Positions 32,931 through 40,814 of a stretch of 45,531 nt of DNA are shown piece after piece. The stretch comes from Candidatus Hadersleviella danica (GTDB taxonomy: Bacteria > Chloroflexota > Anaerolineae > Promineifilales > Promineifilaceae): the NCBI GenBank assembly GCA_016711405.1, contig JADJSZ010000039.1:1-45531 (forward strand), read 5' to 3'. Made by a program: the position numbers and the translations under genes. Numbering within the stretch: the first letter of the stretch is position 1; each line of letters starts with the position of its first letter. The notes below the pieces were generated by a model. It was not told the DNA's origin, did no database searches, and saw only the letters and a program-made list of their open reading frames with translations.

Positions 32931-33656
32931 TTACCGCAGGCTGGCTTTGAGTTGGGCGACTTCGTTTTCCATTTGTTGCAGGCGCAGGCGGTTGGCGACC
33001 CATGCCACATAGAGCAACATGAAGGCGATGCAAGCGACAGTGAGGGTGATGCCCATCTCGGCCGCGGCCAAGCCCTGAAAATCTTGCAACCCTTGCTCTT
33101 GCCCTTGCGCGGTCTCGAGTGTGCCCCCAAACATGACGGGGTGAATATCGCGCAAAATGCGGATGCTCCCGTAAGTGATGAGGGTGGTGACGAAGGCGGC
33201 AATGACATACACGGCCGCAAAACGCCGCTTTTTGTCTTCGTCATCTACGGCCGCACGCAACATGAGGTAGGCCACATAGACCAGCCACATAATAGTGGCC
33301 GACGTGAGCCGAGGACTCCACTCCCACCATGTATTCCATGCGGGGCGTCCCCAAATAGAGCCGCTCACGATGGTCATGCTGAACAGCACCACCCCAATTT
33401 CGACTGAGGCGAGCGAGAGCGCATCCCATGTCGGGTGCGGCCGTCGCAAATAGAGCGCCCCGCAAACCAACGCCACAAACAAGGTGATAGAGGCGACCCA
33501 TGCCGAGCCGACGTGGAAGTAAAAGATGCGTTGCACATGCCCCATCATCCGTTCGGTGGGGGCATACCAAAAAATCATGCCAAGGGTGATGGCAATTGAA
33601 ACGGCCGCAATCCAATTCCAGCGGCGCGTGTGTTGGGTGAGAAAAGGGAGGTTCAT
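32931..33656 (-). CDS. ccmC: Cytochrome c maturation heme-handling protein CcmC
   Basis: The start at 33656 is chosen because AGGAG lies 8-13 bases upstream; the frame stays open to 33689 but without a ribosome site. The 241-aa product has six membrane helices. The tryptophan-rich heme signature reads WGRPAWNTWWEWSPRLTS, close to the WWD box of CcmC. Conserved histidines flank it (FYFHVGSAW before, RDIHPVMF after). CcmC binds heme from inside the membrane and passes it outside for attachment to cytochrome c. It is the last gene of ccmA-ccmB-ccmC, with a repeat array between it and ccmB. Confidence 0.92.
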   Translation of the reverse strand: MNLPFLTQHTRRWNWIAAVSIAITLGMIFWYAPTERMMGHVQRIFYFHVGSAWVASITLFVALVCGALYLRRPHPTWDALSLASVEIGVVLFSMTIVSGSIWGRPAWNTWWEWSPRLTSATIMWLVYVAYLMLRAAVDDEDKKRRFAAVYVIAAFVTTLITYGSIRILRDIHPVMFGGTLETAQGQEQGLQDFQGLAAAEMGITLTVACIAFMLLYVAWVANRLRLQQMENEVAQLKASLR

Positions 33657-33718
33657 CGTGTCTATACTCCTGTCAGTTCTTTGTGCCAAACTTCACGAAT
33701 GCTATAGTTTACTCAGTT

Positions 33719-33801
33719 TTTAGCCATAAGCCATAAGCCATAGGCCATAAGCCGTAAGCTCGGAGCATTAGCTTACGGCTTACAGCTTACAGCTTACGGC
33801 C
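33719..33801. repeat. Inverted TAAGCCA micro-repeats
   Basis: TAAGCCATAAGCCATAGGCC units (33723-33752) face TTACGGCTTACAGC units (33770-33797), giving a long imperfect stem inside the 148-bp gap between ccmB and ccmC. Such a structure in the middle of the operon could uncouple or stabilise parts of the transcript. Confidence 0.8.
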
Positions 33802-33804
33802 AAT

Positions 33805-34527
33805 CTACCCTTCCACCACATAGCCAAAGGTAAAGTAGCCTGCGGCCAACATGAGCACATCGTACAAGATGACCAGCGAAACTTGGAAGCTGACGGCGCT
33901 CCACGGGGTCGTGGGGTCGAAAACATAGGCGGCCGTGGCCGAGGCGACGGACAAGACGGCGGGCAAGGTCAGCGGCAAGAGCAGAATGGGCAGGAGCACC
34001 TCGCGGGAGCGGGTGTGCAAGGTCATGGCGGTGATGAGGACACCCACGGCCGTATACCCCAGCGTGCCCAAAACAAGCAAGCCCAAAACAGGCCATTGCA
34101 AAAACGGCCGATTAAAAAAAACGGCAAACAACACCACCAACACCAACTCCAACAGCAAAGTAAACAGCGTGATGCTAATCACCTTCCCCACATAAATCGC
34201 GCTTCGCTCAATGGGAGCCATCAGCAAGGCATCCATGCTTTGGTTTTCCCGTTCGGCCGCAAAGGAGCGGTTCAGGCCGAGCGTGCCCGCCAGCAAAATA
34301 ATTACCCACAACAACCCCGCTGATACATTGCGCCCTGCATCGAGTTTGCCGACAATGGCCAAGTTAAAGGTGACCACGGCCGCAATCGAAAAGAAGAGCA
34401 TGACGCTAATGGTCTGCCCCGTGTGCCGTTCAACCGTTAAATCTTTCCACACAATGGCGCGCACGGCCGTCCAGAAGGAGGTGGGGGGATTTTGGATTTT
34501 GGATTTTGGGTTTTGGATGGGGGTCAT
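33805..34527 (-). CDS. ccmB: Heme exporter membrane subunit CcmB
   Basis: A 240-aa protein with six membrane helices and the CcmB pattern. The N-terminus has AIVWKDLTVERH. The typical NRSFAAERENQSMDALLMAP block follows helix 2, and further helices end in GYFTFGYVVEG. It forms the membrane part of the CcmAB ABC transporter that frees heme-loaded chaperone. The ATG at 34527 is preferred; an upstream TTG at 34551 overlaps the ccmA stop and lacks a ribosome site. Residues 3-12 (IQNPKSKIQNP) are a translated GATTTTG micro-repeat, so the N-terminus has been altered by repeat DNA. Confidence 0.9.
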   Translation of the reverse strand: MTPIQNPKSKIQNPPTSFWTAVRAIVWKDLTVERHTGQTISVMLFFSIAAVVTFNLAIVGKLDAGRNVSAGLLWVIILLAGTLGLNRSFAAERENQSMDALLMAPIERSAIYVGKVISITLFTLLLELVLVVLFAVFFNRPFLQWPVLGLLVLGTLGYTAVGVLITAMTLHTRSREVLLPILLLPLTLPAVLSVASATAAYVFDPTTPWSAVSFQVSLVILYDVLMLAAGYFTFGYVVEG

Positions 34528-34547
34528 GGTGAAAACCACGCAGGTCT

Positions 34548-35267
34548 TCAAGGCTTGCGCGGTTTGCTCTCGGTGTGGTGGCGATACAGTTCGAGTAACT
34601 CAGTGGGAGAGACGGCCGTGCTGTCCAATTCGTGGGCGATGCGGCCACGGTTTAGGATGGCAATGCGGTCGCACACATCGAGGCCGTGGATGAGGTCGTG
34701 CGTAATCATCAAAATGGTGCGGCCGAGGACGTGTTGTTGGTGCAAAAGCTCATCCAGCAACGCCGAACCCGCAGGGTCTAGCCCCGTGTATGGCTCGTCC
34801 AAGAGGAGCACCTCGGGGTTGTGCAAGGTGGCGCGGGCAATGCTGAGCCGTTGCCACATGCCCCGCGAAAACGTGCGTACAAAATCTTGGGCGCGGCGGC
34901 CTAGCCCCACCAATTGAAGCGCGTCGTGGACGGTTTGCTCGGGGTTGGGCAGGGCGTAGAGTTGGGCAGTGAGGTGGAGGTTTTCAGCGGCCGTTAAATC
35001 CCCATACAACAATGGCTGATGTGAAACCAGCCCCAAATGGCGGCGCACCCGCTCGGCGTGGCTGGGCAACGGCCAGCCACCGACCTGCACGTGCCCGGCC
35101 GTGGGCCTAAGCAGAGTAGCTACAATTCGCAAAAGCGTCGTTTTGCCCGCCCCATTCGGCCCCACCAAAGCCACAAATTCCCCCTGCCCCACCTGTAAAT
35201 CCACCCCTCGCAAAACAGGAAGCAGGCCATATTGTTTGGTAATGTTTTGGAGAGTTATCACGGGCAA
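34548..35267 (-). CDS. ccmA: Heme exporter ATP-binding subunit CcmA
   Basis: A 239-aa ABC ATPase. Walker A is GPNGAGKTT (about residues 38-46), the Q-loop sits in VSHQPLLYGDLT, the signature is FSRGMWQRLSIARA and Walker B is LLLDEPYTGLDP. The signature SRGMxQR is characteristic of CcmA. It drives the CcmABCD heme-release complex in cytochrome c maturation. Its end lies 20 bases before the ccmB ATG. The only CcmD candidate in the window is at 9434; ccmE, ccmF and ccmH are not here. Confidence 0.9.
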   Translation of the reverse strand: MPVITLQNITKQYGLLPVLRGVDLQVGQGEFVALVGPNGAGKTTLLRIVATLLRPTAGHVQVGGWPLPSHAERVRRHLGLVSHQPLLYGDLTAAENLHLTAQLYALPNPEQTVHDALQLVGLGRRAQDFVRTFSRGMWQRLSIARATLHNPEVLLLDEPYTGLDPAGSALLDELLHQQHVLGRTILMITHDLIHGLDVCDRIAILNRGRIAHELDSTAVSPTELLELYRHHTESKPRKP

Positions 35268-35340
35268 TTAGCAATGAATAATGAGCAATGAGCAAAGGGG
35301 GTGCTGGGAAGAGGAGCAAATGACAAATGTCCAATACCCC
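35265..35340. repeat. Micro-repeats (ATGAGCA; CAAATGA)
   Basis: Units of AATGAATAATGAGCAATGAGC (35272-35294) are followed by CAAATGACAAATGTCC (35317-35332). They fill the short gap before ccmA on the minus strand. Confidence 0.7.
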
Positions 35341-35341
35341 A

Positions 35342-36037
35342 TCACTCGCCTGTTGTTGCTGTGGTAATGGGTTGGGTGTGGGTGATAGGGGCGCGGAAGT
35401 TGCCGATTTGGATGGATAGCTCGATGCCCATCGTATCGGTGATGAGTTTGGCGGGGGGGGTGACGGTGGGGAAGGGGGTGGGGGTGGGCAGGGGGAGGCT
35501 TCCTACTGATGGAATCACGGCCGTTGGCTCGGGCATGGGCGTGGGGGTTGGCGGTGGCGAAGGCACATTGGGCGAAAGAGCCACCCGATGACACCACAAC
35601 CCTGCGGGGTCGGCACACTGAAAGACAAAGTAATTCGCCACCGTGCCGTTGTCGCGCTGAATGAGATGGTAATGGGTATCGGCAAAATCTGTTTGTTGCA
35701 AATAGCGGTATTGCCCCAAAAAGCTCGGCAGGCCGCCAATGGCCACAATGACCATCAGCCAAAAGAAGGTTCCCCGAAAGGCATGGCTGGCCACGGCCGG
35801 CTTGGCTCCTACCAGCCCAAACAACGCTTGGTACAGCCACACCAACCCAAATCCCACCACCCCAATGCCCAGCAAAATGGGGACGATGCGGTCATACAGC
35901 GAAAGCATCCAATATGGCCCACCAACTGTTCCATTTTGGAAACTGGGCAACCAGAGCCAGCCATACAAGGCCAAAACCACGGCCGACCAGCGGAAAATGT
36001 TGAAGGTGGATAACAGAACTGCAAAAAACTTAGCCAT
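35342..36037 (-). CDS. Membrane protein with Pro/Thr-rich outer segment, unknown
   Basis: A 231-aa protein with three to four membrane helices in its first 110 residues (VVLALYGWLWLPS, IVPILLGIGVVGFGLVWLYQ, FFWLMVIVAIGGLP). An outer segment with a Cys pair (FQCADPAGLWCHRV) follows, then a long Pro/Thr/Ser tract (about residues 165-195). I do not recognise it. It is the first gene of the minus-strand cluster ending in ccmA-ccmB-ccmC, only 74 bases upstream of ccmA, so a heme or cytochrome link is possible. That is inference from position. Confidence 0.7.
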   Translation of the reverse strand: MAKFFAVLLSTFNIFRWSAVVLALYGWLWLPSFQNGTVGGPYWMLSLYDRIVPILLGIGVVGFGLVWLYQALFGLVGAKPAVASHAFRGTFFWLMVIVAIGGLPSFLGQYRYLQQTDFADTHYHLIQRDNGTVANYFVFQCADPAGLWCHRVALSPNVPSPPPTPTPMPEPTAVIPSVGSLPLPTPTPFPTVTPPAKLITDTMGIELSIQIGNFRAPITHTQPITTATTGE

Positions 36038-36173
36038 AACACACCTGTTCGGGAAAGGGACGATAACAAAAAAGTGGGATTGTACAGCAGGGTGAGCGGG
36101 CTAAATTATGCCTTAAAAGGTGTGATTGGTCATGGGGAACTCACGGCCGAGTGTGCGGACAAGCTGTTTTAGA

Positions 36174-36261
36174 ATTTAACGCCAAGGCGCAAAGATGCAA
36201 AGGGCGCAAAGAAGCTCCTGAACCCTTTGCGTCTTTGCGCCTTAGCGGCTTGGCGTTAAAA
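36174..36261. repeat. Long imperfect palindrome (GCCAAGGCGCAAAGA)
   Basis: Left arm TTAACGCCAAGGCGCAAAGA (from 36176) and its inner GCAAAGGGCGCAAAG pair with CCCTTTGCGTCTTTGCGCC and CTTGGCGTTAA on the right (36222-36258), around a short loop. The right arm carries an AGCGGCT insertion. It resembles a class of interspersed GCGCAAAGACGCAAAG elements that I recall from several phyla. It lies in the 279-bp gap 36038-36316, which otherwise holds the promoter region of the 35342 gene. Confidence 0.8.
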
Positions 36262-36316
36262 AAAGAGGTTTGTTCACCTTATTTATGTGCTAATCCTTGG
36301 CATGGAACGCGATGGA

Positions 36317-39088
36317 TTACGGCCGAAAAACAACTGGCAAATACCCCCGCACAAACAGTTGGATGGCCGAGGCGGTCGTTAAATCGGCCGTGGTTTTGGC
36401 TGCTTGAACATTGCCCGCCATGTCCGTCGCTTCGGCGCGGAACTCATACACTTGGCCATCGGGTGGCGCAAAACTGGCTTGGGTGAGGGTTGTGTTGTTG
36501 TGCCACAGCACCCAATTCGGTTGGCCAGCGGCGCGGTAATAGACGCGGTAGCTGGCAATGCCCGCCAGATTATCCGTGCCCTGCCACAGCACAGCATAAC
36601 GGCCGTTGGCCAGCCGCAAAATCTTGTGTACGGCCGCGCTCGGCGCCGTGGCATCCCGCTTAAATTGGCCGACGAGGGCAGGGCCGCCGCCCCCATTGAT
36701 GGGTAAAACCCGCCAGTAAAGCTGGGCGTAATCGGGCGCAATCAGGGCGTTGTAATTCGTCGTTCCCCCGAGCAAAGTCACATCCACAATGGGAGCAGAG
36801 AAGGAGGTGTTTGTGGCCACCTGCAACCGCACTTGGGCGGGGTTGCTCCCCGCCAGCCATTGCCATTGGAAGGGCACGCTAACTGTGTTGACCCAGATAT
36901 TGCCCGTGGGACTAAGCAGAGCGAGGGAACTCGGTGCGTCGTTGGTGCTAATATCGGCCGTATCGTGCGCCGCTTCCCAATTGCCTGCCCCGTCTCGCGC
37001 TTGGCTCCGAAACTCGTAGGCGATGGTAATGTCGGTGGGAACCACGGCCGTGGTCGTCTCTGTCACCCCATCCAGCAAGGTGTACCAATTGGCCGTGCCC
37101 AAAATGCGGTATTCGAGGCGATAGGCGGCCACCCCCGAAGCGTTGTCCGTGCCGTTCCATTTGAGGACATACCCTGTGCCATCGCCCGTCCATGTAATGT
37201 CGTAGATGCTCGAGGTGGGCGGCTGGGTGTCCATGCGGAAGCTGGTGGCGGGGGAGTAAATGGGTTGGCCAGCGCCATCAAACAAGATGACTTGCCAGTA
37301 GAGACGGCCGTAATCTTGCCCGAAGGTGTGCTGGTGGCTGGCGGCCGTGGCGGGCAAATCTACCTGATGGATGATGTTGCCAAACCCCTCGTCGGTGGCC
37401 ACGCGCAGGCGGCTGGCGGTGACGGAGCCACCGTTGACCACATTCCAGTTGAAATTAACAGTACGGTTGTTTAGCCAGCTATTTTCGGTGGGCTGTTGAT
37501 TGGCCGCTTGCGGGCCGAGGTAGCGAATTCGCACAGCATCGAACCAGACAGCACGGCCGTCGTCGCCCGCCAAATCGGTCAGGCGCAGGCGGTGGGTGCT
37601 GTTGGGGCTAAATTCATACGTTCCAATGCTCGTCCACTGGCCGATGCGCCCCTCGTGGTCGGCCGTGGCGTTGCTGGTGCCGTTCTTGTGGTAGATGGTG
37701 TAATTGGCACTGCGCGTTTCGCCTGCGCCCGTGTTGCAATAGGGGGCATACACCATCACCTCGTAGCTCCCTTCGGCGGGCACATTCAGCCGCCATTCCC
37801 CCCAATAAGTAGCCGCGCCAGAATTGGTGGTAGACCATGTAAACCACGAATGACTGTTGATGCCGCATTGGTGTGGCCCTGTTTGCCAGTTGCCGCCGCT
37901 ACGGGTGAAGTTGCCCGAAAGCTCATCAATATAGATGTAAGGCGAGACAAAGCCGATTTTTTGGGCGGCGCGGTCGCGCAGGCTGGGCATGAGCAAATGT
38001 GCCAAATCACCGGGGCAGGCGGTAGTGCCATATACATCCCGATGGCCGAAGAAGTTGGGCAAGCCACGGCCGAGGATGGGGTGATAGGTACTGCTGTACA
38101 AATCAATCCCTTTTTGGTCTGCTTTCCACGCCAAAAGCTCCACCACGCTGTTTTGCATGGCGTGGGGTGGGGTAAACGGGGTAAATGTGCCCAGCAGGGA
38201 GATGGCCATGCTGTACTCGTTGGCGGCCGAAGCGTGGGTTCCCACCACATCATCGCCCCCGCGATGCCCTTCATAGATGATGCCGTTCATGTCTACCAAG
38301 TAGTTGTAGCCGATGTCGCCCCAGCATTGGCCTGTGGCGTGGTAGTTCCAAATGGCGCGGGTCACGGCCGCCCAATCGGCACTGTCGTTGTTGGAGACGG
38401 TGTGGTGTAGGGCCAGATGGCGCACAGGTTTGTATTCGAGTGGGTCGTTGAGGGTGCAGGTGTGTTGCCCCGATTGGCACAAACTATCGGTACACCATGC
38501 GGCGCGGCTGATGACAAACGGTTTGGGGTAGGCGTTCGGGTCGGCCGCGATGGGTGGGTTTTGCGCGTCTAGCTCGAGTTGGCGGGCGATGAGTTGGTCG
38601 GTGGTGGGGCCACCTGTGGAGTTGATGAAGGTCAGGCGCAGTTCGGGCACGCGGAAGAGGGCGGTGCTGAGGCGGAATTGGTACTCGTCGTGGGTCACAT
38701 CCTCGGCCGAGGCGAACCACATTTCGGCCGTTTCCACGGCAGACCCCTCCTCGGTCAAATCGTGGTTCACATGCAGGTCGAGCCAATCGCTCCACGCGCC
38801 GCCCGCTTGGCGCGTGCGAAGCTGGAAGCGCAGGGTGGGGTCGGCCGTCCATGCGGGCACGAGGGCGTTGAAGGGGAAGGGAGCCGTGGTCACGGCCGAT
38901 TCATACACCCCCGTGGCCTGTGCCTCGGCCGATTCGGCCAAGTTCAGGTCGGTCAGGGTGATGGTTTCCATGCGCGTGTCTTCGTAGGGGGAGCCAGTGG
39001 CGGTCGGCCGTGGCCCGGCCGCGAACGCCCCCAGCAACAGGCTCAGGGTTACAACAAAGAAAATGGGTTTAGAGATGATACTACTCAT
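36317..39088 (-). CDS. Secreted N-acetylmuramoyl-L-alanine amidase (PGRP type)
   Basis: A 923-aa exported enzyme with a signal peptide (cut near AFAAG). Residues 190-375 are an Amidase_2/PGRP domain that cuts the MurNAc-L-Ala bond of peptidoglycan. Zinc ligands are His228 or His229 in LALHHTV, His349 in FFGHRD and Cys358 in TTACPGD, with the family motif GYNYLVDMNGIIYEGHRGGD. Residues 382-530 look like a golvesin C-terminal-like domain (GRIGQWTSIGTYEF, AVWFDAVRIRYL). Two pairs of Ig/FnIII-like modules follow, each with 'Y-R-V/L-E/Y-Y-R' and 'Y-E-F-R-(S/A)-x-A-x-D-x-A-G-N-(W/V)' strands. It ends in RGYLPVVFRP, like the tail of the protein at 16262. It probably acts in wall turnover or attack on other cells. 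Confidence 0.88.
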   Translation of the reverse strand: MSSIISKPIFFVVTLSLLLGAFAAGPRPTATGSPYEDTRMETITLTDLNLAESAEAQATGVYESAVTTAPFPFNALVPAWTADPTLRFQLRTRQAGGAWSDWLDLHVNHDLTEEGSAVETAEMWFASAEDVTHDEYQFRLSTALFRVPELRLTFINSTGGPTTDQLIARQLELDAQNPPIAADPNAYPKPFVISRAAWCTDSLCQSGQHTCTLNDPLEYKPVRHLALHHTVSNNDSADWAAVTRAIWNYHATGQCWGDIGYNYLVDMNGIIYEGHRGGDDVVGTHASAANEYSMAISLLGTFTPFTPPHAMQNSVVELLAWKADQKGIDLYSSTYHPILGRGLPNFFGHRDVYGTTACPGDLAHLLMPSLRDRAAQKIGFVSPYIYIDELSGNFTRSGGNWQTGPHQCGINSHSWFTWSTTNSGAATYWGEWRLNVPAEGSYEVMVYAPYCNTGAGETRSANYTIYHKNGTSNATADHEGRIGQWTSIGTYEFSPNSTHRLRLTDLAGDDGRAVWFDAVRIRYLGPQAANQQPTENSWLNNRTVNFNWNVVNGGSVTASRLRVATDEGFGNIIHQVDLPATAASHQHTFGQDYGRLYWQVILFDGAGQPIYSPATSFRMDTQPPTSSIYDITWTGDGTGYVLKWNGTDNASGVAAYRLEYRILGTANWYTLLDGVTETTTAVVPTDITIAYEFRSQARDGAGNWEAAHDTADISTNDAPSSLALLSPTGNIWVNTVSVPFQWQWLAGSNPAQVRLQVATNTSFSAPIVDVTLLGGTTNYNALIAPDYAQLYWRVLPINGGGGPALVGQFKRDATAPSAAVHKILRLANGRYAVLWQGTDNLAGIASYRVYYRAAGQPNWVLWHNNTTLTQASFAPPDGQVYEFRAEATDMAGNVQAAKTTADLTTASAIQLFVRGYLPVVFRP

Positions 39089-39094
39089 GAGATT

Positions 39095-39165
39095 GCGGAT
39101 TTTGGATTTTGGATTGCGGATTGGCTTACGGCTACGGCTTATGGCTTACGGCTCACAGCCACAGT
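39095..39165. repeat. Micro-repeats (GATTTTG; TTACGGC)
   Basis: GATTGCGGATTTTGGATTTTGG units (39092-39120) are followed by GGCTTACGGCTACGGCTTATGG units (39123-39158). They lie upstream of the amidase start. Both families occur elsewhere (34490 and 33720). Confidence 0.8.
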
Positions 39166-39256
39166 ATAGCCCTTCTAAAATGGGGATGGTGTAGCGATTA
39201 CGCCATTTTCACAACGATTATACGCCCCCCTCACGCCCAATTTGTGACCACGGAGC

Positions 39257-39306
39257 AAATTTGACATTTCACCTATTGATGCTAACCTAATCCCCTCTGG
39301 GAGGGG
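39257..39306 (+). other. Weak promoter-like site and CCCCTC hairpin in a 446-bp gap
   Basis: The gap 39089-39534 has no gene. Besides repeats it holds TTGACA (39261-39266) and, 16 bases on, TAACCT, a poor -10. A small perfect hairpin CCCCTC-TGG-GAGGGG (39292-39306) follows. I would not rely on this promoter. Confidence 0.35.
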
Positions 39307-39307
39307 T

Positions 39308-39534
39308 GTTACTGGTTATTGGTTATTCGTTATTGATTAGTCCTCGGGCAGAGTAACCAATAGGTGTGTTTCATTTGGGTTGGAGTTTTGTAGGGGTAGG
39401 CCTTGTGCCTACCCAAAACCTCACTCAACCCAACATCTAGGGCAACCACAAGGGTTGCCCCTACAACCTGCCTCAACTGAGATGATGCACACCCGTGACC
39501 AATAACGAGTAACCAATAACGAACAACGAATCTA
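39308..39534. repeat. GTTATTGG micro-repeats flanking the inverted-repeat element
   Basis: GTTACTGGTTATTGGTTATTC units (39308-39332) are matched by complementary AATAACGAGTAACCAATAACG units (39504-39528), so the whole intervening stretch, including the 39388-39466 element, lies in a large inverted pair. The right array ends at the start of the oxidase gene. Confidence 0.75.
39388..39466. repeat. TTGTAGGGG inverted-repeat element (REP/MITE-like)
   Basis: The 79-bp element is bounded by TTGTAGGGG (39388-39396) and CCCCTACAA (39458-39466). Each half is itself near-palindromic: GTAGGGGTAGGCCTTGTGCC with CTACCC, and GGGCAACCACAAGGGTTGCCC. Elements of this type are common in other bacteria as scattered repeats. 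No coding frame is inside. Confidence 0.7.
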
Positions 39535-40704
39535 ATGAACAACAATCACTACGATTACATTGTATTGGGGCTGGGGGGGCTGGGAAGCGCGGCCGTGTCG
39601 TGGTTGGCGCGGCGCGGCGCGGGCACTGTGCTGGGGCTGGAGCAGTTCGAGCTGGGGCATGTGCGCGGCGGCTCCCAAGACCATTCGCGCATCATTCGGC
39701 TCTCTTACCACACCCCCGCCTATGTGCGTTTGGCGCAACAGGCGTATGCGGCGTGGGACGAAACGGCCGCCCTCGCCCAAGAACAACTCGTGGTGCAAAC
39801 AGGCGGCCTCGACTTTTTTCCCGCTGGCGGAGCCATTATTGCGGGTGATTACGTGAACAGCTTGCGCCTGAACGGCGTGCCATTTGAATGGCTGGACGCG
39901 GCCGAAACGATGCACCGCTGGCCCCAATTTCGCTTGCCCGAAGGGGTGGAAACGCTTTATCAGGAGCAAAGCGGGCTAGTGGCCGCCGCCCGCGCCAATG
40001 CCGCCCACCAGCGGCTGGCGCGGGAGCATGGGGCGACGTTGTTGGAAGGGCAAAGCATCACTGCCCTGCGCCCCACGGCCGAGGGGGTGGAAGTCGTCAC
40101 GGCCGAGGGGAGTTATGTCGGCCGCAAACTGATTGTGACGGCGGGGGCGTGGAGCAACCATGCGCTGGCGCACTTTGGCTGGCAATTGCCCCTCACCGTC
40201 ACCCAAGAGCAGGTGGCCTATTTTGCCACCCCCCACCCCGAACAGTTCACGCCCGACAAATTTCCCATCTGGATTTGGATGGACGAGCCGTGTTATTACG
40301 GCTTTCCCATCTTTGGCGAACCCGCCACAAAGGTGGCGCAAGATGTGGGCGGCGCGGAGGTCACGGCCGAAACGCGCTCCTTTACCCCCAACCCCGCCAA
40401 CTTGGCGCGGGTAGAAGCGTTTACCCAGCAGGTCATTCCGCAAGCGTATGGCCCATTGCACTTGGCCAAAACATGCCTGTACACCATGCCACCCGATAGG
40501 GATTTTGTGTTGGATGCGCTCCCCGAATACCCGCAAGTGTTGGTGGCCATTGGCGCAGGCCATGCGTTTAAGTTTGCCTCGCTCATTGGCAAAATCCTGA
40601 GCGAGTTGGCCATAGATGGCCACACGGCCAGCGATATCTCCCCCTTTGCGCTGACACGGCCGATTTTGCACGAGGAGAACCCGCCCAAACAGTTTATGGT
40701 ATAG
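39535..40704 (+). CDS. Sarcosine/N-methyltryptophan oxidase-like flavoprotein
   Basis: A 389-aa FAD enzyme of the monomeric sarcosine oxidase group. The Rossmann motif is VLGLGGLGSAA (residues 10-20), followed by LEQFELGHVRGGSQDHSRIIR, which binds FAD and substrate carboxylate. The cysteine that forms the covalent flavin link is present (Cys314 in AKTCLYTMPPDRDFVLD), and the C-terminal GAGHAFKFA closes the FAD site. It should oxidise an N-methyl amino acid to formaldehyde, hydrogen peroxide and the free amino acid; the exact substrate cannot be read. It stands alone between micro-repeat gaps, upstream of a solute-binding lipoprotein that could supply a peptide-like substrate. Confidence 0.88.
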   Translation: MNNNHYDYIVLGLGGLGSAAVSWLARRGAGTVLGLEQFELGHVRGGSQDHSRIIRLSYHTPAYVRLAQQAYAAWDETAALAQEQLVVQTGGLDFFPAGGAIIAGDYVNSLRLNGVPFEWLDAAETMHRWPQFRLPEGVETLYQEQSGLVAAARANAAHQRLAREHGATLLEGQSITALRPTAEGVEVVTAEGSYVGRKLIVTAGAWSNHALAHFGWQLPLTVTQEQVAYFATPHPEQFTPDKFPIWIWMDEPCYYGFPIFGEPATKVAQDVGGAEVTAETRSFTPNPANLARVEAFTQQVIPQAYGPLHLAKTCLYTMPPDRDFVLDALPEYPQVLVAIGAGHAFKFASLIGKILSELAIDGHTASDISPFALTRPILHEENPPKQFMV

Positions 40705-40711
40705 GGGGGGA

Positions 40712-40795
40712 TGGGTTATTTGTTACTGGTTACTCGTTATTCGTTATTTGTTACCACAATCTACTCGCTAATAGCTAAAAGCTAACAGCCAATCG
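40712..40795. repeat. Micro-repeats (GTTACTGG; AGCTAAAAGCTAAC)
   Basis: TTATTTGTTACTGGTTACTCG units (40715-40752) are followed by CTAATAGCTAAAAGCTAACAG units (40768-40790), just before the ribosome site of the next gene. Confidence 0.75.
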
Positions 40796-40814
40796 CTACA
40801 CAAGGAGACAAAGG

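Noticed and set aside
39261..39288. Strong sigma-70 promoter for the oxidase gene
   Set aside because: TTGACA is perfect but the -10 is poor and the start codon is 245 bases away, so I keep it only as a weak site.
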